This document shows, piece after piece, positions 1-7,202 of a DNA stretch of 64,000 nt. Source of the DNA: JAJXZJ01 sp050012855 (GTDB lineage Bacteria; Verrucomicrobiota; Verrucomicrobiia; Limisphaerales; J093); contig JBEKGJ010000001.1 of the NCBI GenBank assembly GCA_050012855.1, positions 152,731-216,730 on the forward strand, in the 5' to 3' direction. The position numbers were made by a program, and so were the translations under genes. Numbering within the stretch: position 1 is the first letter of the stretch; the number at the start of each line of letters is the position of its first letter. The notes beneath the pieces are model-generated. The model made no database searches. It was not told where the DNA came from and saw nothing but the letters and a program-made list of their open reading frames with translations.

Positions 1-1114
1 TGAACGGCCGCTCGGGCTTCAACTCGACGCGCGGCGTGGAGGCGCCGACGTGAAGCGTCGCCTTGCTGCCACGGATGACATCCTCCAAACCCTGCTCGTT
101 CACAGAGCTCGAAACCATGATGAGGCTGTAGCCGCTCGGGAATTCGGTGATCAGCGAGATGCACTCGGGACTGTCGCGCTCGGGCGTGCCCGGCGTGTTC
201 TTGTCGCTGTGGATGGCGTGCGTGCCGAGAGCGACGACGCGACGCGGGAACTCGGGGTTGCCGGTGGCCAGCAGGTGCGGGTGCAGCCGGTGCGGGAAGA
301 GGTCGCCCAGCAGGCCGGCGCAGAACGGATAATACTTGCGCCAGCGGAAGTAGTAATCGGCGGTGAACGGGATCCGCTTCTTGACGTTCGGTCCCTGCCA
401 GGTTTCCCAATTGATGCTGTCAGCCTTGAGATCCTCGTCAATCTTGTAATTCCATTCTCCGGTCGGGGTGTTGCGCATGTAGGAACCCTGCCCCAGGACC
501 AACTGGCCGATCTTGCCGGCCTTCACGAGCTCGGCGCACTTCTGCCACTTGGCATCCGAACAACCCTGCGAGCCGACCTGGAAAACCTTGCCGGTGCTCT
601 TGACGGTGTCCCAAACCTGCCAGGCCTCGGGCAGATAGCGGGACATCGGCTTCTCGACGTAGATGTGCTTGCCGGCCTTCATCGTGTCGATTGAAACCTG
701 GGCATGCCAGACGTCATGCGTGGCGCAGATGACGGCATCAATGTCTTTTTGCTCGAGCAACTTGCGGTAGTCGTCATAGAGCTTGACGTCGGCGTTGCCG
801 ATCACCGCCTTGGCCGCCTCGCGGCGTTTCGCCCAGAGATCGCAGACCGCCACCAGCGCGGCGTTGTTCTTGTCGGCGCCGTCCTTCATCTTGTTGACGT
901 GCAGCGTGCCCTGCGGGCCGACGCCGACAAAGCCGACGAGGATGCGGTCGTTGGCCCCGATGGTGCGACCGGTGGAGGGGGCGGTGTTCTGGCCGTAAAC
1001 GGGGGTTTTGAAGACGTTGACCGCGGCCACGGCGGCGGCGGCGGTGGCCGCCTTCTTGATAAAACCCCGGCGCGTCTCCACGCCGGCCTGGGATGGAACG
1101 GAATTCTGTTGCAT
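1..1114 (-). CDS. Gfo/Idh/MocA family oxidoreductase, Tat-exported (3' end cut)
   Basis: NAD(P)-dependent sugar or polyol dehydrogenase-like protein; the substrate cannot be told. The N-terminus carries a twin-arginine signal (TRRGFIKKAATAAAA, about residues 13-27) ending near YGQ, so it is predicted to be exported folded with its cofactor. A Rossmann segment follows (ILVGFVGVGPQGTLHV, about residues 58-73), then the family motif EKPMS after VDTMKAGKHIYV-type sequence. The reading frame is open to the first base of the window, so the C-terminus is missing; about 371 residues are visible, against roughly 400-450 for exported members. The ATG at 1112-1114 is directly in front of the Tat signal and is the only sensible start. 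It is a single gene, separated by about 200 bases from the divergent-facing regulator region. Family assignment is firm. Confidence 0.9.
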   Translation of the reverse strand, partial: MQQNSVPSQAGVETRRGFIKKAATAAAAVAAVNVFKTPVYGQNTAPSTGRTIGANDRILVGFVGVGPQGTLHVNKMKDGADKNNAALVAVCDLWAKRREAAKAVIGNADVKLYDDYRKLLEQKDIDAVICATHDVWHAQVSIDTMKAGKHIYVEKPMSRYLPEAWQVWDTVKSTGKVFQVGSQGCSDAKWQKCAELVKAGKIGQLVLGQGSYMRNTPTGEWNYKIDEDLKADSINWETWQGPNVKKRIPFTADYYFRWRKYYPFCAGLLGDLFPHRLHPHLLATGNPEFPRRVVALGTHAIHSDKNTPGTPERDSPECISLITEFPSGYSLIMVSSSVNEQGLEDVIRGSKATLHVGASTPRVELKPERPF

Positions 1115-1319
1115 ATTAGTCAGTCAGCCAAAAAGGCAATCATTGCTTCGATGCAGCTTAGGGTAATTCTCTTTACCGTCAACCGGAAAGCCCGCCCAAA
1201 AACGGGCCGCGCAAGGGGTTTCCGGGCTCGCCCGCCAGGAAGCAGCCTCATTCAACCGCTCGCCGCCACTCGCGGACTGGACCACCTGGCGTCGCCATCG
1301 CCGCCCCGCAGCGGCGGCT

Positions 1320-1799
1320 TCAAGGCGTCACCGCGAGCTTCTCCTCGTTGTGCTCCCGGCTCATCAACACGCCCTGCTCCTTGTACGGCTTGAGCATGAA
1401 ATGCGTCGCCGTCGAGAGCACCCCCGAGATCGTGGCCAGCTTCTCCGCGACAAACCGCGCCACCTCGCGCAGGTCCGCGCCCTCCACCTGCACGAGCAAA
1501 TCGTAGCCGCCCGACATCAGGAAGCACGATCGCACCTCGCTGAACTTCGCAATCCGCCCGGCGACGCGGTCAAAGCCGCCCTCGCGCTCGGGTGTGATCT
1601 TCACTTCGATGATCGCCCGCACGTTCTGCAGCCCGAGCCGCTCCTCGTCGAGGATCGTGCGGTACCCCAGAATCACCTGATCGGCCTCGTAGGCGCGAAT
1701 TTTTGCCGCCACCTCGGCGGCGGGGAGGTCGAGCATCGCGGCGAGCTGGGCCGGTTGGAGGGACGCGTTTTCGCGGAGCAGTTTAAGCAACGAATCCAT
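1320..1799 (-). CDS. Lrp/AsnC family transcriptional regulator
   Basis: A 159-residue one-component regulator of the leucine-responsive type. Residues 1-50 form a winged helix-turn-helix of the AsnC kind (LLRENASLQPAQLAAMLDLP), and residues 65-145 form the RAM effector/oligomerisation domain (VRAIIEVKITPEREGGFDRVA, then VRSCFLMSGGYDLLVQVEG). Length matches the family. Members bind amino acids and act as octamers or dimers on DNA; the ligand here is unknown. It stands alone, with about 140 bases between it and the next gene upstream, so no target is suggested by context. The last residues (EEKLAVTP) lie beyond the RAM fold. Confidence 0.9.
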   Translation of the reverse strand: MDSLLKLLRENASLQPAQLAAMLDLPAAEVAAKIRAYEADQVILGYRTILDEERLGLQNVRAIIEVKITPEREGGFDRVAGRIAKFSEVRSCFLMSGGYDLLVQVEGADLREVARFVAEKLATISGVLSTATHFMLKPYKEQGVLMSREHNEEKLAVTP

Positions 1800-1939
1800 C
1801 TGGCGTTCTTAACCCGAACCCGTCCCGCCGCAAAGCAGAAAAACAAAACGCCCGGCCGGAGTACCCACGCGACGGCGGCAACGCAGCGTCGGTGACAATC
1901 TCAACTCGCGTCGTCGCGCGAGGCGCTCGCGTCGCCCCA

Positions 1940-2356
1940 TCACCGGCCGAGGCGGTGGCGATTCCGGCTGAGCCAGCGATAACTGAGTTCGGCCAGCGAC
2001 AGGGCGCCGGGCAGCCACAACAGCAACCCGAGTGGCGCCACTACAGGCAGACGCAGGGCGACAAACCGGAGGCACGCCGCGCCGCGGAAAATCCGACCGT
2101 CGGCGGCGACACAGTGAATCGCCTCGGGCAAAGCTTCGCGGCTCAGCGCCGGCGCGAGCGCGCCCACCGCCTCGTCCTGCAGCGGCAGCAACGCGAATCG
2201 CCGGCCCCAATCGAACCGTCGCACGCATCGCATCTGACCACGACAGAACGGGCAGTCGCCGTCGTAAAGCAGCGTGTGACGGGTGGCGCGCATGAACGTC
2301 GGCACCCACGGTAACGCAGTTCGGGCGCGCGGCAACTGCCCGCCCACCGATGACAC
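1940..2356 (-). CDS. DCC-family (DUF393) thiol-disulfide oxidoreductase-like protein
   Basis: A small protein of the DUF393/DCC family, named for its DxxCxxC-type motif; here YDGDCPFCRGQ lies at about residues 30-40. The family is thought to be thioredoxin-like and redox active, but substrates are not established. The C-terminal half holds a hydrophobic segment (LPVVAPLGLLLWLPGAL) followed by the LSYRWLSRNRHRLG ending typical of the family. The first Met (position 2356) gives a 138-residue protein; an internal Met 21 residues later (MRATRHTLLYDG) would give a more usual N-terminus and is the likelier start. It begins only 7 bases after the stop of the upstream Ig-domain gene, so the two may be co-transcribed. 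Confidence 0.8.
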   Translation of the reverse strand: MSSVGGQLPRARTALPWVPTFMRATRHTLLYDGDCPFCRGQMRCVRRFDWGRRFALLPLQDEAVGALAPALSREALPEAIHCVAADGRIFRGAACLRFVALRLPVVAPLGLLLWLPGALSLAELSYRWLSRNRHRLGR

Positions 2357-2362
2357 CGCGAT

Positions 2363-3346
2363 TTAGTTCGCGGGGATCACCGCCCGGAACATCCGCTGCG
2401 GCGCGTTGGTCAGGTCTTGCGAAAGCACGTTCGAACTGGCCGTGAACGACGGCGGGAGGTTTGTCCAAAGCGTCCAATTGTTCGTTGCCAGGGTGTCGTT
2501 GAACTGCACCTGGTAGCCGTAACCGGCCAGCGCGTTGAAGGACAGCAGGAACAAGGTGCCGTTGGCGGCGGCGCTCAGGACCGGAGCCACACTCACGTCC
2601 GGCGGAGCGACCACCAGCAGTTGGGCGTTGCTGCTCACCACGCTCTGGACGGCATTGCTCACCATCACCGAGTAGAGCGCGGAAGCGGCCGTGGTCACAT
2701 TGGTCAGGATTAGCGCGGCGCGACTGGGAGCGGTGAGCACGGTCGCGTTCGAGCGCCAGTAATAGGTCAGGCTGTCGCCGGCGGCCCCCACCGTGAAGGT
2801 CACGTTCGTTCCCGCCGGCACAATCTGGCTCGCCGGCTGGCTCGTGATGACCGGAGGCGCCAGGTTTCCCGCGATCGCGATCGTGATGTCCTTGTGAACG
2901 ATAATGGGCGAAAGCGTGTTGCCCGCCGTCAACTGGACCGGATATACGCCGCCGGCGGTGGGCTTGCCGGTGATGTAGCCGTTGCCGCCGACATTCGTGT
3001 TGATGGTCAACCCGGGTGGCAAAGGCGCCGCGTTCCAAAAGTTCTGGGCCGAGCTCTGGCCGGGATTGGTGACGATGATGCGATAACTGAAACTCTGACT
3101 CACCGTGCCGGCGGCATTGGTGCTGACCGGCCCGGTGGGACTGGTGTTGGCCACGCCGGCGATGGCGGCCGACGCACCGGAGACCGTATGGTAGGAGCCG
3201 AGCAAGGCCACGGCGCAGGCCAGCCAGCGGAGGACGATGGCGAACCCGGCCGGGTTCGCGGTGGGCGCGATGGCCAGAATCCGGCTCACAGGCGCGAGTT
3301 GGAGGCCGACGGCCAGGACCAAGGCAGGGGCGTTTTGCAGTTTCAT
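2363..3346 (-). CDS. Secreted He_PIG / Ig-like domain protein
   Basis: A 327-residue exported protein of unknown role. The N-terminus has two hydrophobic stretches (ALVLAVGLQLAPV and IVLRWLACAVALLG), an arrangement common to a verrucomicrobial family of exported Ig proteins. Residues about 65-155 form a putative-Ig (He_PIG) repeat (AAPLPPGLTINTNVGGNGYI then GKPTAGGVYPV), and residues about 165-245 an immunoglobulin-type repeat (PPVITSQPASQIVPAGTNVT, with the W of YYWRSN). The C-terminal 70 residues (YGYQVQFNDTLATNNWTLW ... RMFRAVIPAN) match the end domain found on many secreted proteins in this phylum. There is no PEP-CTERM motif. It is likely a surface or matrix protein; no enzymatic domain is visible. 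Confidence 0.75.
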   Translation of the reverse strand: MKLQNAPALVLAVGLQLAPVSRILAIAPTANPAGFAIVLRWLACAVALLGSYHTVSGASAAIAGVANTSPTGPVSTNAAGTVSQSFSYRIIVTNPGQSSAQNFWNAAPLPPGLTINTNVGGNGYITGKPTAGGVYPVQLTAGNTLSPIIVHKDITIAIAGNLAPPVITSQPASQIVPAGTNVTFTVGAAGDSLTYYWRSNATVLTAPSRAALILTNVTTAASALYSVMVSNAVQSVVSSNAQLLVVAPPDVSVAPVLSAAANGTLFLLSFNALAGYGYQVQFNDTLATNNWTLWTNLPPSFTASSNVLSQDLTNAPQRMFRAVIPAN

Positions 3347-3398
3347 GGGGAGCTGGAACTCACGGTGTTGGTTCGTTCAAGGTTGTGGAAATTGTCGC

Positions 3399-3653
3399 TC
3401 AAGACCATTTCGCAGGAGACGGCGAAGCGGGAAAAACCGCGGCCCCGGCAGGAGACAAGTCGGTTTCATGCAAATCCCGCTCGCTCAAAGCGACCAGTGT
3501 GGTCGTGGCGGCGTGAAGCCGGTCATGAACTCCCAACGCAAGCAGCGTCAGCAGCAGCCCCAACCGGGTCAGCCAGCGGTTTGCCCGCCGCATCCGCGAA
3601 GTCGAAGGAAAAACGCAGGCGATTGGCGCGGTGTTGCCCCGGTTGAGGTTCAT
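3399..3653 (-). CDS. Possible small exported protein downstream of DUF4266 gene
   Basis: An 84-codon frame starting 22 bases after the DUF4266 stop and on the same strand, so it could be the last gene of that operon. It has an internal Met (MRRANRWLTRLGLLLTLLAL) followed by a hydrophobic run ending in HAA, which reads like a signal peptide and would leave a mature peptide of only about 35 residues. No family was recognised. The GC-rich background produces many chance frames, so the signal-like segment and the position are the only support. Confidence 0.33.
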   Translation of the reverse strand: MNLNRGNTAPIACVFPSTSRMRRANRWLTRLGLLLTLLALGVHDRLHAATTTLVALSERDLHETDLSPAGAAVFPASPSPAKWS

Positions 3654-3675
3654 GCCTTGATATGCGCGGCCATGT

Positions 3676-3897
3676 TCAATTGCAGCCGCAGCCACCGCCG
3701 CCCACACCGGCACCGCCGGCGGCCGCCTCCCGCGAGAAATAGATGTGGTCCTGCTGCGCACTGCCCAGCGGATCGCGGTCGGCAAGCATGGCCGGATCGG
3801 CAAGCGTGCTGCGTTGCCACGGTTGCACATGCTGGCAACCCGTGGCGGCCGTCAAGCCAAGGCCGAGTGCCAGGAGGATCAGCAAACGGGTTTTCAT
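3676..3897 (-). CDS. DUF4266 family small lipoprotein with Gly/Cys tail
   Basis: A 73-residue protein recognised as DUF4266 by its layout: a short signal peptide with lipobox (MKTRLLILLALGLGLTAATGC; LTAATGC around Cys21), a WQRSTLADPAMLADRDPLG core, an HIYFSREAAAGG segment, and a glycine-rich C-terminus ending GGGGCGCN. The two tail cysteines flank a glycine. The start at 3897 overlaps the stop of the thioredoxin-like gene by the ATGA tetranucleotide, so the two are translationally coupled. Genes of this family are, to my knowledge, regularly found with DUF3570, ApbE and TlpA-like genes, exactly as here. Function is unknown; the paired cysteines suggest redox chemistry or metal binding on the periplasmic face of a membrane. 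The gene was identified below the 100-codon scale in an overlapping frame. Confidence 0.85.
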   Translation of the reverse strand: MKTRLLILLALGLGLTAATGCQHVQPWQRSTLADPAMLADRDPLGSAQQDHIYFSREAAAGGAGVGGGGCGCN

Positions 3898-4421
3898 GGG
3901 GCGGCCTGCTTGAGGAGGCTCTCGATTTCCTCCGCGTATTTCTTCCTCGTCTCCTCTCCACGGTAACCGCTGTGGGCGAAGCGAATCTTCCCCTCGCGGT
4001 CCAGCAGGAAGGAACTCGGCATCGTCGCCACCCCGGCCTTCTCGACCAGCTTCTGCCCGACGTCCCGGACCACCGTGAAGGAGGCATGACCTTTCTTGAG
4101 GAAGGCTTCCATCTCGCTCTTCTTTTCGTCCACGCTCACCGCGATGATGACCAATCCCTTGCCACCATAGCGCTGGTGCAATTCTTCCATGACGGGAAAG
4201 GATTGTTTGCATGGCCCGCACCAGGACGCCCAAAAGTCCACCAGGACCACCTTGCCTTTCAGGTCGGACGGCAGGTTGCCCTCGAGCTTGAAGGCCGCCA
4301 GGTCCGGGAACGGATCGCCCTGTTTCAAACCAGCGGCCGTGAGGCGCACGGTCAGGCCGGCCAGGAGGGCGAGGCCGAGAGCCAAGGCGGTCCAGCGATG
4401 CTTAGGAAGTGCGGTAGGCAT
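3894..4421 (-). CDS. TlpA/ResA-like periplasmic thioredoxin
   Basis: An exported thiol-disulfide oxidoreductase of the TlpA/AhpC-TSA group. With the start at 4421 it has 175 residues: a signal peptide or anchor (WTALALGLALLAGLTVRLTA), then a thioredoxin fold with VVLVDFWASWCGPCKQSFPVM (active cysteines about 68 and 71) and the cis-Pro region VATMPSSFLLDREG. The 4421 ATG is preferred over one at 4439 because GAAGAG lies 5 bases upstream of it and none lies before the other. It overlaps the end of the apbE gene by about 20 bases and the DUF4266 start by 4, so it is inside a tight operon. A likely job is reducing cysteines in an exported partner such as the DUF4266 CGC tail, but that is inference. 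Confidence 0.9.
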   Translation of the reverse strand: MPTALPKHRWTALALGLALLAGLTVRLTAAGLKQGDPFPDLAAFKLEGNLPSDLKGKVVLVDFWASWCGPCKQSFPVMEELHQRYGGKGLVIIAVSVDEKKSEMEAFLKKGHASFTVVRDVGQKLVEKAGVATMPSSFLLDREGKIRFAHSGYRGEETRKKYAEEIESLLKQAAP

Positions 4422-5409
4422 AGAATCTCTTCGTCTCATGCCGGGCGGTTTCGGTGATGATGCAACCCTCCACGCCCGGACAGCGGTTGATCAGGTCCAG
4501 TCCCTCCTGCGCTCCCAGCACGAACGCGGCGGTGGAAAGAACCCCGGCAAGCGTGCAATGCAGAGCGATGATGGTGACGGCCAGCGTGCCGTTGTTGACC
4601 GGGTAGCCGGCGCGCGGATCGATGATGTGCCCGTACCGCCGGCCCGCGTGGGTGAAATGCCGGAGGTAATCACCCGACGTGGCAACCGCATGGCGCGTCA
4701 CCGCCAGGCCGGTCCAGCACGTGCCCGGCTTGCGCGGGTCCTCGAGCCCGATGTGCCAGGCGCCCTTCTCCGGGGGTTCGCCCTGGACGCGCACGTCCTG
4801 GCCGAAATCCACCAGCACGTGCTCCAAACCACGGCGCGTCGCGAGCATCAGCACGCGATCCACGGCATATTCCTTCCCGATGCCGCCGAGGTCGAGGCTC
4901 ATGCCTGCGGCCGGCAGGAAGATCGCGCCCGGCCGCCGCTGCACCTTGCGCCAGCCCACCTCGGCCCGGGCCGCCTCGATCGCCGCCGCAACCGGGATCA
5001 CCGGCGGGCTGGCCTTCCAATTCCAAAGCCGGATCAGCGGCAGCGCGGTCGGGTCGAAGGCGCCGCGGGTGAGGAACACCATGTCCTGGCACAGGTTCAG
5101 GAGCGCCTCGGTTTCCGGATCAATGGCCACCCAGCGCTGACCGGCGGCGGCATTGATCCGCCCGATCAGGCTCTCGGGAATAAAGCGCGAATACCGCGCC
5201 TCGAAATCCGCCACCCACTGCAGCGCCTCACCCTGGAAATCCCGCGCCGCCACCGGATTCGCCGCGCGAAAATGCACCCGGCAGGTCGTGCTCATTGCCT
5301 GGAAGGTGAGCTTGTAGAAACCCGCTTCGCCGGTGAACTGCGCCGAGCGTTGCACCCGCTCATGCACGGTCGGCCGGGCGACCGGAGCAGCCGGAGCGGT
5401 CAAAACCAT
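4402..5409 (-). CDS. apbE: FAD:protein FMN transferase (ApbE)
   Basis: ApbE transfers FMN from FAD to a Thr or Ser of exported flavoproteins, forming a phosphoester bond. The family landmarks are present: KLTFQAMSTTCRVHF near residue 35, the ARYSRFIPESLIGRIN segment, AFDPTALPLI, SLDLGGIGKEYAVDR, and the metal/nucleotide-site motif HIIDPRAGYPVNNGT near residue 262. Length (335) fits. Unusually there is no lipobox or clear signal peptide at the N-terminus (MVLTAPAAPVARPTVHERV), whereas many ApbE proteins are periplasmic lipoproteins; a start further inside the frame would not help. The start overlaps the end of the DUF3570 gene by 10 bases. The gene next door encodes a matching acceptor-like motif, which makes a dedicated substrate pair plausible. 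Confidence 0.93.
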   Translation of the reverse strand: MVLTAPAAPVARPTVHERVQRSAQFTGEAGFYKLTFQAMSTTCRVHFRAANPVAARDFQGEALQWVADFEARYSRFIPESLIGRINAAAGQRWVAIDPETEALLNLCQDMVFLTRGAFDPTALPLIRLWNWKASPPVIPVAAAIEAARAEVGWRKVQRRPGAIFLPAAGMSLDLGGIGKEYAVDRVLMLATRRGLEHVLVDFGQDVRVQGEPPEKGAWHIGLEDPRKPGTCWTGLAVTRHAVATSGDYLRHFTHAGRRYGHIIDPRAGYPVNNGTLAVTIIALHCTLAGVLSTAAFVLGAQEGLDLINRCPGVEGCIITETARHETKRFYAYRTS

Positions 5410-6650
5410 ACGCGGCCTCCGATCGTCAACACGTTGGCCTGGGGATAGGCGCTCGGCGACGTCACCCTGTCCAAGCCCTGCATTTCATAGCGATGAAAAC
5501 TGGCATCAATTGAAAACCGTTCGCTGATCCGGGCGCTCGCCGTGACGCCGTAGGTGAAGGTCTCCAGCCGGGAAAGCCGGTAATCCGCGGAGTAGTAGGC
5601 GGGGATCGGCGTGGGATTGGTCGGATCGGTGGGATCGCCCGCGAAATGCGTCGCGTAGAAGAACGCCGCACTCTGCCGGTAGTAGCGGAACTCCGGCGAC
5701 AACAGAATCCGCCGGCCGATCTTCTGGTGCCAGGCCACCTCCACCGTGTGGGCGTTGATGCCGAACGTGTCGTGGTAAAACCGGTAGGAACTCTCCGCGC
5801 TGCCATGCAACGGCGTGATGAAGTGCGTGAGCGACAGGTAACCGATGTAACTCTGTCGTTGATTGGGCCGGTTCTCCCCGAACAGGATCGCGTTGTTGGG
5901 ATCGAATTGCGGATACGCGTCGAACATCACCCCCCGGTACGGGTCGCTCAGGTAGCCGCGGGCGTCCCGGAAGGTGAAGTTCGCCGTCAACGCCGTCCGG
6001 GGACTCAGCAACTGGTTGACGCCGATCAGAAAGTCGTCCGTGTTCTTCTGCTGGGTCTGGTAAATATACGTGGCAGCGTTGGCCAGAATGCTGTCGGCGT
6101 CGTGGGACCAGCCCAGGTTGAGCGTCGTGTTCTTGCCGTTCAGGTCCACCGAGTAGTTCAACGCCCCGCCGTAGGAAATGTAATCGTGCTCAGTGCTGTA
6201 GGAGAATTCCGGCGTGAGGCGGTGGGGACCGAAGCTGAACGTGGCGTCCAGCGAACCCGCCCACCGCTGGTCGCGCATGAACTGGGTGGGCACGCTCGTG
6301 CTGAGCGGCCCGGTGACCGGGAGCTGGGCGATGGCCGCAACCTCGGCCGGGGGCGGCGCGCCCGAAGGCGTGGCCCCGGAAATGGCGTCATACACCGCCT
6401 CCCCCTTGAGCGTGAGCCAGGGCTTGACCTGCGTGTCGAACAGCACCGACTGCGTGTCCACGCCCATGCGGCCGCCGTCCTCGCGGTAGCTCTCGAACCG
6501 GTAGTCGGCCTGGTTCCCGCCGCGCGCGCGGGTCAGCGGATGGAGCATCAACCCGGCGGCGACCATCATGCCGGCCAGGCGTTGCCGCCCCGTCAAGCCG
6601 GTCCGCCCGGACGGGGCGATCCCCTCTGCGTTTGAGTCTGGTGCATCCAT
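5400..6650 (-). CDS. DUF3570 outer-membrane beta-barrel with candidate FMN-attachment motif
   Basis: A 416-residue protein with an N-terminal hydrophobic export segment (LAGMMVAAGLMLHPLTRARGG), alternating beta-strand sequence throughout, and a terminal aromatic (GGRVWF) as expected for a BAM-inserted barrel. The conserved opening ADYRFESYREDGGRMGVDTQ and the SYSTEHDYISYGGALNYSVD region identify DUF3570. Residues 88-94 read D-A-I-S-G-A-T, matching the Dxx[S/T]GA[T/S] consensus recognised by ApbE; Thr94 would be the acceptor. It is the first gene of the operon DUF3570-apbE-tlpA-like-DUF4266, with overlaps at each junction. The role is unknown; a flavin-bearing barrel or a redox-linked outer-membrane channel is my inference. 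The family call is strong, the modification untested. Confidence 0.88.
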   Translation of the reverse strand: MDAPDSNAEGIAPSGRTGLTGRQRLAGMMVAAGLMLHPLTRARGGNQADYRFESYREDGGRMGVDTQSVLFDTQVKPWLTLKGEAVYDAISGATPSGAPPPAEVAAIAQLPVTGPLSTSVPTQFMRDQRWAGSLDATFSFGPHRLTPEFSYSTEHDYISYGGALNYSVDLNGKNTTLNLGWSHDADSILANAATYIYQTQQKNTDDFLIGVNQLLSPRTALTANFTFRDARGYLSDPYRGVMFDAYPQFDPNNAILFGENRPNQRQSYIGYLSLTHFITPLHGSAESSYRFYHDTFGINAHTVEVAWHQKIGRRILLSPEFRYYRQSAAFFYATHFAGDPTDPTNPTPIPAYYSADYRLSRLETFTYGVTASARISERFSIDASFHRYEMQGLDRVTSPSAYPQANVLTIGGRVWF

Positions 6651-6691
6651 GCCTGCGTTCGCGTCACGAATTCTCTTTAGAATCTCCCGTC

Positions 6692-6719
6692 ACGATATTC
6701 ATCTTTTTTCATTTTGCAA
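6692..6719 (-). promoter_or_regulatory. Candidate sigma-70 type promoter for the DUF3570 operon
   Basis: On the minus strand TTGCAA and TATCGT are separated by 16 bases inside an AT-rich patch, about 40 bases before the DUF3570 start at 6650. Both boxes match the consensus at four of six positions. This is the only AT-rich stretch upstream of the operon. No clear ribosome-binding site precedes the start codon. Confidence 0.3.
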
Positions 6720-6858
6720 CCGGACCTCGCTGCCGGCATTTCCCCCATCGCGTGACGTTGGACGGCGGCGGTGACGCCCGACGACCGGGTTCGCGCCCCG
6801 CCGCGGCCGCGCTGCGCCGAAACCGTCCGCCACCGGCGCGACTTTGAAAAAAGCACGA

Positions 6859-6902
6859 TACTATTGACTGACCCCTGACCTGTTAGGGGTCAGTCCATAG
6901 TA
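6859..6902. repeat. Palindromic RAYT-end junction (REP-like)
   Basis: Two 18-base arms, tactattgactgacccct and aggggtcagtccatagta, pair with one mismatch around an 8-base loop. The left arm and its flank (aaaaaagcacgatactat) match the right end of the RAYT element at 14.9-15.9 kb, and the right arm and its flank (tagtattgacaact) match its left end. The two ends are therefore joined without a transposase between them. The rest of the 6651-7202 gap holds no recognisable gene; it contains one further perfect 9-base-stem hairpin at 7048-7069. Confidence 0.75.
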
Positions 6903-7202
6903 TTGACAACTTTCGCCTACGCCGGTCCGGTCGGGAAGAAGAACCCGTTGCCGGACCCCGGGCAGGCGACCGGGACCGGCCCTCCGATCCGCGCCCGGCA
7001 AGGCCCGCGCTGCTTTGGTCAAGACCGCCCGCGCCCAGTCCCCTGGACCGAGTCCAGCAGTGGACTCGGCCTTGACGTCAGGCGAAGGGGGCTTGATACA
7101 ACCGGCCTCGTCCAGATTGCAGCGCGTTTGCGCTGGGTCCCATGCACCGAATCAACTGCCTTCACGACACGAATCGTTGGCTGCGGCCAGGGGCCGGAGC
7201 GG

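Noticed and set aside
2363..3346. PEP-CTERM sorting signal on the Ig-domain protein
   Set aside because: The last residues RMFRAVIPAN lack both the PEP motif and the terminal helix with Arg cluster.
7048..7069. Terminator after the SNF2 operon (ccgagtcca / tggactcgg)
   Set aside because: The stem is perfect but lies 130 bases beyond the stop and has no T-tract; left unassigned.
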